Below the pieces are notes generated by a model, which saw nothing but the letters and a program-made list of their open reading frames with translations, was not told the DNA's origin and did not search any database. This document shows, in pieces, positions 22,930 to 34,453 of a DNA stretch of 64,000 nt. The stretch's first letter is position 1. Each line of letters begins with the position of its first letter. Source of the stretch: Pomphorhynchus laevis (lineage: Eukaryota > Acanthocephala > Palaeacanthocephala > Echinorhynchida > Pomphorhynchidae); contig WNNJ02000797.1 of the NCBI GenBank assembly GCA_012934845.2, positions 104,179-168,178 on the forward strand. The letters run 5' to 3'. Both the position numbers and the translations under genes were made by a program.

Positions 22930-23124
22930 CTTCGCTGTGGTGATGGATATGCATAACTTTTGAGTGAATGAATGCTAGAATTTCGACTGTTTGCCCTGTT
23001 GCAGTTTCTAGAGCTCTAATGTCGCTTTTAGTTGGACGATCTGTATATGTGAATCTACAGAGAAGACACATTGCCGTGATGGGCGACGTCAAAAACAATG
23101 TTAGTAATCGTCCAGTTATGTTCT
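22930..23124 (-). CDS. SCAI: SCAI exon
   Basis: 195-nt exon: acceptor TTTCACAG before 23124, donor GTTAG after 22930. Two leading bases join the previous exon. It reads NITGRLLTLFLTSPITAM, CLLCRFTYTDRPTKSD, IRALETATGQTVEILAFIHS and KVMHIHHHSE. It corresponds to human SCAI LFTLFLNNPLMAFLFVSGL through LTHSRSIDQAFLQF. It ends in phase 1. Confidence 0.85.
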
Positions 23125-25242
23125 CTGTGAAAATGTTTACAAATTACAAAATAAGAATGTGTTTAATTATCTTATACAAATAAAAATCGAACGACAACTA
23201 AAATATTATCAATTGGTATTTTAAAAAGGTTAAAAATACTTTAGCATAACAGAATACACACATGCATTACAAGAAATCTATTAATTATTTATTAGTGGAG
23301 AGAGTGAAGTAAAATATTTATTTAATCGAATTTTCAATAGCACACTGCTATCATCTTCAGGAGTAAATGTTACAAAATATTTTTAGATATTTTGGTATAA
23401 TTTATTAATATTAATAAAAATGTTCAATTTACATTGAGACTAGTTTATTGATTTATGCAATTAAATTTGAAAAAGATTTAAAATCTAACATAAAAATTCT
23501 AATCCATGAAATTTGTGCTCTGAACACACATTTAGTACGCATAAAAATGATATCGGAACGGCGGAGAAATATTGGAAACACGGAGATTTGGAGTGAGTGA
23601 GTTTGGAGAACGTTTAAGAAAGCGATTAAACACACGAAAAAAGTGACGGAGTCGACGCTTAGCAAGACTTCAGTCAGAATCGAACCAGGGAGCATGACGC
23701 AAGCGCTGAGAACGTCGGAGTCGACTAGGCAGAAGGTTATTGAGGATAGACGTAAGTTCAGAATCAAACATAATGCAGAGATCATCGGGAGAGATATAGT
23801 TAAGAGTTAGTGAAAATAGTGATGAATTGAGTAAGGCTTTGCAGAGAATAGGGATATCGAGAAGTTTCCAGGGTCGACTTGGTGTGGATAATGGTGGAGG
23901 CGGAGAAGAGGGATGGGAACGAGTAAGAGCGACAATAAAATGATGGACAGACCATAATGAATAATTGACAAGGATATATAGTCATTGAAGTAGTGGGAAC
24001 ATCAATGATGTCGAGAGCATCGCTGAGAATATGGGTGGGGCTCAAAACGATGTAGACGGAGGAGCATTTGAACTGATGCGTTGATGATGCGTTGTAGTGG
24101 AAGAAGAGTGGATTTAGATGAGTTATAATTATTATTGTATTATAATAATATTTTTACAATTATTCTAACGGGCTTATTAGTATTAACATTTTAATAGAAA
24201 AATTCGATTTGCATATTTGTCAATTTATTACACGGAAACGATCTTAGACAATAGAAAATAAATCTCTGTTCGTCAATATATTGCTCAATCAACAGAAATC
24301 GATCAACAAACGATCATCAGACAATCAATAATAAAACGACTTCACTAGCATTAGACAATACTCGATTGGATTGAATTTATTGTGTAATAAACTGACTAAA
24401 AGTATATTGAAAATTTAAAAGCCGATTTGCTCGTATTTATATATTATTATTTTCCATCATGCAATTCATTGTAACAACTTCGATAAATAAAACGATAATA
24501 AAATCGGTTCAACGCTGATTCAGCACTTACAACAAAGACATCAAACCGTGAAAAATTTAGAAATACCGGATTGGATGTCCTCAATCACCCTATAATAGAC
24601 TGTAAAATTAAATATGTCTATTACGCGTCTGCCATTTAATTAAAGAAACAGTTTTACAAGCATAGAATGAAATTCAAAACTGTTTGAAAACTACAAATAA
24701 ATGTAATTTGATTCTGAATCGTTTCCAATTAATATATTGGTTGATAGATATTTAATACAATTGACCTGATATTGATTATAGTCTTAAATTTTAAATTATC
24801 CAGGCAATTTATTTCATACACTTACTTTGTTCTATTAATTTCATGTAGTATCTGTATGTAGTAATATTATTTTACGGATATATATAATTATAAATAGTAT
24901 CAAAATTTGTTTTTTTTTCAACTAAATTATTTTTTGAAATATTTATGATTACTTAAATATTTATTACTAATTATATGCCTGATTACATGCAAGTTATCAA
25001 ACCTTAGGATATGAATATCAAGCATTATGGTATATTATGGTACATTATGGTATAAAACCCTATGGTATAGTCATTATATTTACATTATCTAATTTTTTCA
25101 AAGCATTGAATATATAAGAGCAAAGCATTGCACGTTATATGCCAATTGGTGGTAAAAATCATGCGGATAAACGAAATTGACCAATATTGTTTGATTCGCT
25201 ATAACTTACTGGTGGAGGTGAACAATTGACGGGAAACATAAA
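23125..25242. other. SCAI intron with an unassigned GC-richer patch
   Basis: About 23500-24115 is less AT-rich and gives long minus-strand frames (23453-23785, 23800-24045) of hydrophobic composition that look like shadows of a purine-rich plus strand. I cannot tie it to any family. The rest is AT-rich without genes. Confidence 0.4.
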
Positions 25243-25676
25243 TAACAAATCAGATCAGTTAACTGAGTCTACGTATTTTGTATTGCATAAATTTAGAAAA
25301 GTAAATATTTTAATATAGAGATTTTCTATAAATTGGATTTTTTATATGGTAAGATTTTTAACTTTAGAATTTATATAATTGATTAATAGATAATATATCG
25401 TGATTAAAATTAAGATAGAAGTAATCAAGAAGGAATCGCTATTCGATTAGAGATTATATTACTGCTAGCAAAGCCGTTTCTCCTGATTACCTTCGATATT
25501 TATTTTCATACATTATATGTTATTAATTCATTTATTTTATCAATTCATAAAAATTCTGGGTTATAACAAATCTAAACTTATAAAATATCGGAAAGATAGG
25601 AAATTTAAAGATTAAGATATTCACATTTTTAAATTTATGTATAGTACAAAACACGTAGACTCAGTTAACTGATCTG
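25243..25676. mobile_element. PLE-B-related palindromic element with long inverted ends
   Basis: Both ends carry the PLE-B terminus: CAGTTAACTGAGTCTACG at about 25257 and its reverse complement at about 25650-25667, each preceded by AATCAGAT. Inverted similarity extends at least 80 bp inwards. The left half matches the PLE-B tail variant at 26110, and the centre holds a second inverted block (GTAATCAAGAAGG versus its partner near 25485). No RT remains. It is either two truncated PLE-B tails head to head or a MITE-like derivative. Confidence 0.75.
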
Positions 25677-25781
25677 ATTCGTATATATTGAACATTTTTT
25701 ACTTATAAATAAATTTTAATTCGATCTATGTGCGATTAATGAAAGTAAATAACTTAATTAGAAATGAGATAGTAATGTATT

Positions 25782-25880
25782 ATGTGGCAGCCACAAAAGA
25801 ATCGACAAAACGATACCAGGCACCGTTTCGACGAAATGGTACCTGGTATCGTTTTGTCGATTCTTTCGTGGCTGCCACAT
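25782..25880. repeat. 99-nt near-perfect foldback hairpin
   Basis: Arms 25782-25824 and 25838-25880 (43 nt each) are reverse complements with only two mismatches, and the 13-nt loop itself contains a short palindrome (TTTCG-A-CGAAA). An 11-bp direct repeat AGATAGTAATG occurs at 25767-25777 and 25925-25935, possibly a duplicated target. It could be a tiny MITE or a long-stem precursor of small RNAs. Confidence 0.85.
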
Positions 25881-26109
25881 CATACAAACAGAAAACGCTT
25901 ACGGAAATCTCTCATTTTCTCGTAAGATAGTAATGGTTTTTTAATACATTCATGCTTGTTTAGCACATTTGCTGATTGCTTTTAATGTGTACAATAAAAT
26001 TTAATAGTCATGATTTTACATGCTGCAAATTTCGAAATTCACACATGTAGGAATGAATGACAAAACTGATTATTAATAAAAGCATGTATCATTTATACAT
26101 AAATAAGAT

Positions 26110-26330
26110 TAGTAAAATGAGTCTACATATTTTGTATGTTATATAAATTTAAAAATAAATATTTTAATATTGAGATTTTCTATAATTTAGATTTTTACAA
26201 AATAAAAAAATTTTAATTCGATTTTTATAAATTAATTAGTAGATAGCGTATCGTATATCAGAATAAGGATTAGATATCATAATAAGGAACTGCTATTTGA
26301 TTGGAGGTTATTGGAGGTCATAATGGGTCA
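26110..26330 (-). mobile_element. PLE-B copy 6, 3' tail only
   Basis: Begins with the decayed terminus ATGAGTCTACATA at 26117 and runs through the AT-rich tail to the TAAGGAACTGCTATT block near 26285-26300. It is the same tail variant as the palindromic element at 25243. No RT is left. Confidence 0.65.
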
Positions 26331-26484
26331 TCTGGATGTGCATGAAGCAGCAAATAAAGCAAACTGGAAGAACCAGTTTAAGGCTAGCAGTTAACGTATC
26401 TATGAAAAAAATACAATTGCAATAATGCTTGGATAATAATAAAAAAAATCAAAGGAAAGCACAATATACGCTATAAAAATATAC

Positions 26485-26711
26485 CATTGCAGATGATATC
26501 AGGTACGGTAACTGGTGAGAGTAACGATACAAAAGGTTGTCCGAACATTTCACACGGCATGCCCTTCAGTGATAAAGAATCAGAACCTGTAGTATTTGAA
26601 TATTTACAAGAAATGGCGGAATATGATACCTCGAATTGTGAACTTGCTGGACTATCTACTATCAAAACACATGGCTTTCGCATAAAAGGGTAGATATCCT
26701 CTCGGTAAATA
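26485..26711 (-). CDS. SCAI: SCAI exon
   Basis: 227-nt exon. The acceptor AAATTTAG precedes 26711 and one leading base completes a Cys codon (HC|IYREDIYPFMRKP, human HCLHPGDLYPFTRKP). It continues CVLIVDSPASSQFE, a lineage-specific insert, then MFGQPFVSLLSPVTVPDI (human LFGQPLVCLLSPTAYPKAL). Donor GTATAT follows 26485. The plus-strand ORF over the same bases (26487-26693) is a shadow. Confidence 0.9.
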
Positions 26712-26772
26712 CTAAATTTGCAATTATTATGTACGCTAGTAACAAGAGTGTAATTGAATATAGTTCAAATAC

Positions 26773-26854
26773 CAATGAGGATCAGCTTTGCATTTTTGTG
26801 CGTTTAATAACACTTCTGATCCATCGTGAAGTCGATTGTTTGTACGCAGTCCGT
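26773..26854 (-). CDS. SCAI: SCAI exon
   Basis: 82-nt exon between introns of only 61 and 90 bp. It follows acceptor CACTGGAG and reads DGLRTNNRLHDGSEV, LLNAQKCKADPH, ending with two bases of the Cys codon before donor GTATTT. It corresponds to the variable human segment GGVLTNSNRDIINGDA to HKEMHC. Confidence 0.82.
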
Positions 26855-26944
26855 CTCCAGTGAAAATCGATATATGTTTATCTATATAAAAACGTATTTT
26901 TCAACGCGTTATAATTAAAAGTATAGCACAAATATGTATCCAAC

Positions 26945-27116
26945 CTTTGCTGTAACAAACTCGATCACAACTAAAGTACATTAACATAACATTCGAGGAT
27001 CTTAGTTCTCTAAACGAATTTGATAATGTAGAATAAATTGCTCCAAATGTTGGTTTGTAAAGCAGAGTTTTATGTGGATTTTTTCTTTGAATATCTATTG
27101 AACTTATAATGTCACT
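26945..27116 (-). CDS. SCAI: SCAI exon
   Basis: 172-nt exon after acceptor TTTTCTAG. It reads SDIISSIDIQRKNPHKTLLY, KPTFGAIYSTLSNSFREL and SSNVMLMYFSCDRVCYSK. The core NPHKTLLYKPTF matches human NPHKYLLYKPTF almost exactly. Starts in phase 0 and ends in phase 1, matching its neighbours. Confidence 0.93.
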
Positions 27117-28097
27117 CTAGAAAACAAGATTAAACTTAACAATATATTAGTATTAAGCATAAATTATAATTTATATAAAAAGACGAAATTAAACTAAATA
27201 TGAAATTATAAATATTAACAAATGCTCTCTGGTTTGAATATATCATAAAATGAACACGTGTATGCAATACTTGCAACTAAAATATTACAATAGCAGGCAA
27301 CTTGGAATTTGTTTGTTATAGTTTGTGAAAAACAAATTAAAGAAAATCAACTAGTGAAGTGAAATGGCATTGAAAGTGAAACATCATGGTAATTGTGGTT
27401 GATATATGTTACTGAATAAAATGACGTATTTAAACTATTATGCTTTAAGGTTTGTCGACTTTGAGTCAGTATATTTTTATATTTTTATTTAGTATTTACG
27501 TAATACTGTTTACAGATATAATCGAAATGGCGTTAATTAGGATGATTCTTAGTTTCCCCAATAACAAACTAAATACTGGGGCTATTAAAACAGTATACTG
27601 TTAAACAAGCATAATAATATATACATTAATATAAAGAACATAGTGCTGTAACGAAACATTTCGAAATCACATAAGATTATTGAAGTAGAGTTTTATTCGA
27701 GATTACACGCTAAATGCTGTAATCAAGTTACAAAGGTTAAAGTTATATGGCAAAAAATTAAGTGTTACGCCCAATTATTTTGAATTTTGAGGATTAATAA
27801 ATTTTTATTTAATGCTCGTCAAATATATTTTATTAAAATGAACATACATGATGAACCTTCCAACTATTACAACTGGTATATCCGAATTTAAAATATTAAA
27901 TATATTTGCTTGTGTTTGCTGACGAGATTCAACAAACAAACATTATGATCATTTAACAGAATATGAATGAATTTAAATAAAAATTGAAAATAAGAATAAG
28001 AAACTAAATGAAATTTAACAGACTAAATCAGCCTATGCATGTTAAGCCACAAGTAAATTAGTCACAATGGAACGGTCCTTTCTAAGAACACATTGAT
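27117..28097. other. SCAI intron, AT-rich, no feature seen
   Basis: No coding sequence or recognised repeat between the exon and PLE-B copy 3. Confidence 0.5.
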
Positions 28098-29870
28098 TAA
28101 TCAATTCAGTTAACTGAGTCTACGTATTTAATATAATTATAAAATAAAAAATAAATAAGCAAAAATAAATAAATAAAAATAATAAAACTAAATTAATAAA
28201 TCAAAATTTAATAATTAGATAATAAATAATTATAAATAATTGATATAAGATTTTATATAACTTATATCAAGTTAAAATAAAAAATTTAAAATTTAAAATA
28301 AAAGTGAATTATTCGAATTAATTAATAAATAACAGAAGTTGTATCAGCATAAAGATTAGAGGTTATCAGGAGGAACTGCTATGCTATCATGTTTCGACTC
28401 CTAATTCCTCTACCCAGCATAGCAGCGAGGCAAAATACATGCTAATGATGTATTTCTTCTGATTAAATTTGATTATGAAATTATCCTATGAAATTCTTAA
28501 AATTTTATTATTTAATGTATTATATTTTATATTATTTGGTATACATAAATGCTCATGCAAAAATATATTTTCTGTAAATTTAAATGTTATCTTTGTGATA
28601 TTAATTAAAAGTCGTTTTTTGATGAAAATTAATGTTGATATTTGATATATACCTTCTTTATCATCACTATTGGTTTTATTAAGAATAAGGCTACCTAGAT
28701 AAATTTGTTCGCTTATTGAATAAAAATACAAATATATCATTAATGTATCGAAACTTAATGTCATATTTTAATATAATTTAGATTTTCGTTTCAAACAGTT
28801 AGGAACAAATTCATATTCTATAAAGCTTAGCAATATGTTAGCTATAATTGGGCTACGATTACCTCCCATTGGAACACCTTTTACTTGTCTAAATATAGAT
28901 GTCCCTACTTTTAAATAATTTTGATTTATCAAAATATAAAAGGATTCTATAAATTCAATTTTATCCATTTATTTATAGTTATTTGATGGTTTAATTTTTG
29001 TTAAATATGCGTTATAGTTATTATAACATATATATGTATATATTTTTCCGAATAAGAGATTAATTAATTTTTCTAATGCATATTCAATATCTGCTAAATC
29101 TAGATTTGTATAAAGCGTACTAAAATCGTACGTATTTATATTCTAAATATGTACTCCTTTTGCGTTCTCTAAAAATTCTTTTGTAGAATTAATACTATAA
29201 TAGTATTTTATACCATGATTAATTTCGATTACCCTACAATATTTTTTGAAGTGTGCTTTAATAACTTTAAGTATTTTATTCATATAAACAGAAAGTGGTT
29301 TTAATGTACATTTAAAATCACTATGTAATTTTAAATTCCAATTTAATATCGATATAGTTTTATTATCTGATTCAACTTTTACACCTTTTTATTTAATATT
29401 GAACAGTGATTTGTGATAATTGTTTCTAAACTTAAATCACTACGTTCATACGTTGAGTTTACATTTAAACCATTATATATAACTTATTTCATCAGTATAT
29501 CATAATAACACCTTTTGTATATGAAGATAAAGTTATTATTACTAGCTTTATTAATAGTTGTTATTACATAGTAATCCTTTAATTTAGTAAGTTCTGTATA
29601 TATATCTTTATTAATTTGATCTTTCCTTTTATAATTGTTTGTTATTTTCATTTTCTTTTTAATTTTATCTAGTATTTAAGCTTTCCAAATGTTTATCTTT
29701 GATGTATTTAAGCTTTTACTGTTCATCAACTTATCAAAATAAGCATTTAAGTCATTATATAACGAATTGTAAATTTTATTTTTATTGTTATTATTTAATC
29801 TAACCTATACAGGGAAGGATATCTAATGGCTATTGAGGAGGAAATTTGGACTTCCGACAATTATAATTGT
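28098..29870 (-). mobile_element. PLE-B copy 3, longest copy
   Basis: The most complete member of the RT-only Penelope-like family. The terminus CAGTTAACTGAGTCTACG lies at about 28107. The tail hairpin block is at about 28365-28435. RT pieces are at 28486-28764 and 28768-28968 (RQVKGVPMGGNRSPIIA), and upstream pieces run to about 29460. Further upstream a decayed N-terminal part is visible (INKASNNNFIFI, corresponding to the DKG-type motif before the RT in Penelope elements). The right end is uncertain. Many stops make it non-coding. The family appears to be about 1.75 kb long with no GIY-YIG domain. Confidence 0.75.
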
Positions 29871-30487
29871 TTGTTATTTTCAACCAATTTAAATTCTAAT
29901 AATCGTCAAATCAACAAATATTTCTCGTATAGTGTAATTTATCATTTATTCAATAGAGTAAATGAATGATAAAATAAATTTATTATAACTTTTCATGTTT
30001 TAAGGTTAGTGAAATTAAAAAGAAAACGATTTATGGTGAGCTTTTATTAAAAATATTTTTAGTTTGCAATAATAAATGTTTTTCATGCTAGCAGTAGCTA
30101 ACGAAATATGAAAAAATAATAATAAATTTATTTGTCTTGCCATTTCCATCCGAGCATCACAAAACAAATAAACTTCATTAATAAATTTTCGGCAATGTAA
30201 TTAGCGAAACATTTTTGTCTAAAGAATTCAATGGCATTGGTGAAAATTGACTAATAAAGTTGATTTAATTTTTGATTCACGTGTATAAAGCAAAACATGA
30301 TTAAATTTAGTCCGAAAGCAATCCTACACAATAAATTTATTTTAAATTTCGTTGATCAGGCTCAAATATTAGATGCTATCAAATAAAACTATATTTGAAA
30401 AAGTATTAAGCTATAAAGGGATGTATTTACTACTCTGTATAAAAATATCATTTAAAATATCTAACTTATTAAGGCTAGTGTAAATAC
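29871..30487. other. SCAI intron, AT-rich, no feature seen
   Basis: Non-coding; contains the 5' splice site GTATTT just below 30488 on the minus strand. Confidence 0.5.
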
Positions 30488-30601
30488 CTTGAGCATTATA
30501 GAGGCGGAATGTTGAAACTCTGCGTGCAAATTTAATGAAAATTCATGTTCAAGTGACTGTGCGACTCGGCACATATCGATTGTGACTTCTCCAAATTTTA
30601 C
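30488..30601 (-). CDS. SCAI: SCAI exon
   Basis: 114-nt, phase 0 to phase 0. Acceptor TTCTTCACAG precedes 30601 and donor GTATTT follows 30488. It reads VKFGEVTIDMCRVAQSLEHE and FSLNLHAEFQHSASIMLK, matching human VKFSELTVDMFRMLQALERE. The in-frame ATG upstream of the acceptor is intronic and not a start. Confidence 0.92.
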
Positions 30602-30823
30602 CTGTGAAGAAGACATTAATAAATTATAAACACAAATATAAATACATGATAAAGTTACAAATGCTTTTTTGTCTAAAATGGTAAGCATTAATTACAAAGG
30701 CAAAATAAATATAAGTGAAAGCGTTCAATATCCGTCTAATAACATGTAATACATATTTAACCGAAAATAAAACACTCTAAAGCGAATGCATTCGAGAACA
30801 TATAATTTTGTTTTGCTATTGTA

Positions 30824-31080
30824 TTAGTACGGCAATCCATTTACATTTGTCGAAAAATGCAATTCAACTAGCATTTTTGATCTGAAAATCACATTTGATT
30901 TGTAAATAAAAGTTGATGCCATAATAAAATTGCGGTAACAGAAATTCAGGAACCCAATGTCAGCTTTCAGTTTTATAATGACTTTAGTATATTTGAACAT
31001 ATTTAATAAATCTTTTTGGGCAGTATTTAGTTTACCCAACACCAATCTTGAATATAATTTTCAAATTGCAAGCATAAGGA
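30824..31080 (-). mobile_element. Penelope-like element, N-terminal fragment in inverse orientation
   Basis: An open frame (30824-31045) containing ADIGFLNFCYRNFIMAS, the N-terminal FLxxCxxxxxxPxF-type block found before the RT in Penelope proteins. The first ~120 bp recur in the opposite orientation at 34500-34610, just after another PLE copy, which supports this being a PLE 5' region. Confidence 0.6.
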
Positions 31081-31186
31081 CTTGATTTTGTGATCCAATT
31101 GTTTTCGTGAACAATATTATCAACAAAAGACTTGTTTTCGTGCACAATATTATCGACAACTGCTTCAACTGACTTCAGATACATAG

Positions 31187-31660
31187 ATATTTAAACGTAA
31201 TTATAAGTAAATACATCAATCAATCATATATTATCCGATCAACGTACCAACTACTAATGACATTAAAAGGTCTAAAGGTAAATGAAAAAGACATAATCAC
31301 TTGAAGTCGAATCGCTCTTACGAACGTCCACGATCAAGAAACTATCCAAATCATTATGGAAAAAGTATATAACCATCCACACTTGCCACCACCAGATATT
31401 CCGAAACAGACCAGGATTAAGCTACTTTAACAGGTGCACAACATCGACTCCCTTTTATTTTCAAAATAAAACTTACCTCCAAATAGATGGTGTATCAATG
31501 CGATTACAATTAGGCACCACTTTTACAGACTTATATATGAGTCAACTGGAATGCATAATGATGAATAACAATGAAATAACATATAAACATATTTACTATA
31601 GACGATATGTTGATGATATCTCAGCCGTTTTCAAGCATGATAAATAATAATAGATTTTCT
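31187..31660 (+). mobile_element. Penelope-like element fragment, RT palm
   Basis: Reads TYLQIDGVSMRLQLGTTF, TDLYMSQLE and IYYRRYVDDISAVFKHDK, the xxMGxxLGPxxADxxM block and the YVDD box of Penelope RT. The preceding segment carries LPPPDIPKQTRIKLL. Stops are present. Its leader (about 31187-31242) is duplicated at 33383-33437. The element is followed by a LINE-A insertion. Confidence 0.75.
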
Positions 31661-31689
31661 TAATAAAAAATATACAAGATGAATAATAG

Positions 31690-33340
31690 TAAGATACATA
31701 AATTAAGTAAGTCTTATTTTCATGTAATTCTGTCTCCTTGTCCATTCCGTCTTCACTATAACTCTACGGCCTCAGGTCAAGATGGATCTGAGCCCCCGGC
31801 CACACCAGCGCGTCGCCTTCTGCCTGAACCATTAGGGGTCTCTCACACCCCTAAGAATTCAGTCGAGACGGACTATGGTCGGTAATCTCGAGATGAGGAG
31901 CTTGAGAAACCATAGTCTTTGCTCTGGGGAAGGTCCTCTTGAAAAGAAGACTAATCCCGAGATATCCCAAGTACCCCAGAGGCGCATTTGATTTTTCCAT
32001 TCAATGACATATGCTGGGCCAGTTTCAAGGCCCACCTAGCTCTCTTTAGGATACGTTTGAGTTTATCCATGTCTGCTTTTATCGACCAATTCACCGTAAC
32101 GGCGAACCCCAGATATTTTACTCGATTCGTGAAGATAGGGAGTGGTTGAGGCTGAAAAATGGAAGAGAGTGTAGAGAGTGTAAGTCTCTTAAACTTCTTT
32201 TTGGTGGCAGGGGCGGCAGGAAAGATTACTACTTGCGATTTGTTGCAGTTTAAAGATTAGATCAGGGTAACTGATCTTTTAATCATAAAAAGAAACGGCT
32301 GATGCTCGAGACTACATATTTGCACCTGCGTCCAGAAAACATGGATGTGGTATCATCAGCATATACCACAAGATGTTAATCACGTTTAAATGCCTTGAAT
32401 AGAACAATGGAGGCAGCAATGTACAAGATAGGTAATAGAGGGTAGTTTTGAGGCACACCTATAATAGGGTAGAACTGACGTGCATCAGGGTCGTCTTTAT
32501 AGAAGAATCCATTGGTGTACAGCAATATCTCCACTCTGTTAACAATTCTCGCAGGCAACCTGAGAGACCTCAGAGAGGAGATAACGAAGGGAATCGAGAT
32601 GCGGTCAAATGCAACATAAAAGTCAAGAAAAACAGCCACAACAAGCTGATGACTGTTATCATTACAAAACTGGTGCCCTTCACCAATTGCTGAATAAACC
32701 GAACGACCTTTGACAAACCCATGAAAACCCGGCGGGATTAAATTACGCCTACTAAAGTGGACGCATATTCTACGTGCAAGCGCTTTTTCGAAAATGGAGA
32801 TTAGGGAATTTTGAATCGAAATGGGCCGAAGGTCTTAAGGACATGAAATCGATTTTCTATTAGGTGAAAATATTCTACGGCTGATGTTGATGTTGGCTAC
32901 ATCAGATAGTGAGGCTAAAAGTATCGTGATGGCCACATATCTTCTCTGGTGGGATGTCAAAAGCTGTGGGGAGATTGATTGGCTCCATAGTTATGTAGGG
33001 ATAGTGACTCATCCAAAACTTTAGCAAGGCATATACTACCTATCCAGCCCAATGCCTTCTCCTTCCAACAGATAAACTTCCCTTTCTTGAATATCTTCTA
33101 CAAGGAAGACTGAGAAGGGTTAAGATAAGCAATGCTCGCCTTATCTCTACTCAGCTGAAGTCTATATCTAGTGCTCCAGTATCCATTCGAAAAGACCTGT
33201 ATATCAGAAACAGACAGATTAGGAAGGTGTAGCATTTTGGCTAAGACCTTTTATGTTTTCTGTTTTTTTAGTCTTTTCTAACCTATATATCTAACATATT
33301 TATCCTGTATTTAATTTTTTGTGAGAAAATCATTATTAAT
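31690..33340 (-). mobile_element. LINE-A copy 2, inverted body with a short direct 3' end
   Basis: From 31690 to about 33245 the sequence is LINE-A on the minus strand: the C-terminal end near 31900, the RT at 32376-32639 with FYVAFDRISIPFVIS and ITGVPQNYPLLPILY, and the segment between endonuclease and RT near 33060-33240. From about 33250 to 33340 the LINE-A 3' UTR follows on the plus strand. This arrangement is what twin priming produces. Frameshifts and stops are numerous. Confidence 0.75.
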
Positions 33341-33382
33341 TGTTTTATGCTATCAAATTGCTGTGTAAGTAGTTAGTTATAA

Positions 33383-34453
33383 TCAATATTTAAACGTAAT
33401 TATAAATAAATACATCAATCAATCATATATTATCCGATGTAGACGATATGTCGATGATATCTTGGCAGTTTTTAAGCATGATAAAGATGTCAATACATTT
33501 AAGAGCATGATGGAAGAAAAATCGAATTTAAAGTTTACCAATGAAATATTCGATAATGAAAGGTTTCACTTCCTAGATGCCTTAATATCCTTACAAACAA
33601 AATCAACCATAAAAACAGCGGTATACCATATGCCAACCGATAAAAAAATCTATTCCGATTTCACATCATTCACATCTTACAAATATAAATGTGCTGTCGT
33701 TAGCAATTTAGTCAACAGAGCATAAAAAGTAAGCAGCGATAACGAGGTGCTAAAATATGAAATTTAATCGATAAAGCAATCATTGGTAAATGCCGGTTAC
33801 CCATTGAAAGTAATTGACCGCATCACGAATAAAACGATACAAATGAATAAGCAAATACATACACCCAAAGACAATAATGATGCTAACAAATTAATAGTCT
33901 ACTATGAAAGTGATATCCCGTCTAATTTCGAAGGAGAAATAAATGAACTTAACGTAACTGCAAGGAAGCATGTCAAATGTATAAAGGTCACTAAATCATT
34001 CGAAATTCGAGACTACTTCAATGTTCGAAAACTAGGATCGGCTTTATCCTTAAGAAAAAGAACAAATAAGGAAGATACTAGCAATGTCGTATACATAAAT
34101 AAGTGTAAAAAAGAAGGATGTGACGCCTCTTATATTGGGTATACGACATAAATTAATCCAAAGAATTAGATAGCATAAATGCCATGGTAGCGCCATCCAC
34201 AAGCATATGTTAGAAGAGCACAGTGAAAATAAATATTCCGACGATATGGCTTCAAAATCATATTCAAATCTGATTTAGCACAACTACGAATTTCTGAAGG
34301 TCTGCTAATTATCATAATACCCCATGTTATAAATATCAAATAGCTCCTTCCTCGGAAATAAGCATTTTCCGAGGAAGCTCCTCGGAAAATGTTTATTTTT
34401 ATTATTTTTGTATCATTTTATAATTTTAAAACTGTAATTTTAATTTCAGATGT
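33383..34453 (+). mobile_element. Penelope-like element, RT end, linker and GIY-YIG start
   Basis: Begins with the same ~55-bp leader as 31187 and then RRYVDDILAVFKHDKDVNTF (33438 on), so it is 5'-truncated at the YVDD box. The ORF 33462-33725 covers the RT thumb; 33783-34151 covers the linker with NVRKLGSALSLRKRT and VVYINKCKKEGCDASYIGYT, the two-cysteine GIY-YIG start. A diverged nuclease remainder continues to about 34290. A 12-bp hairpin around TTCCTCGGAAA and its complement lies at about 34350-34380. Confidence 0.82.

Noticed and set aside
26487-26693. Plus-strand ORF of 68 codons after a plausible acceptor
   Set aside because: The same bases on the minus strand encode a SCAI exon with clear homology and matching splice phases; the plus frame is a shadow.
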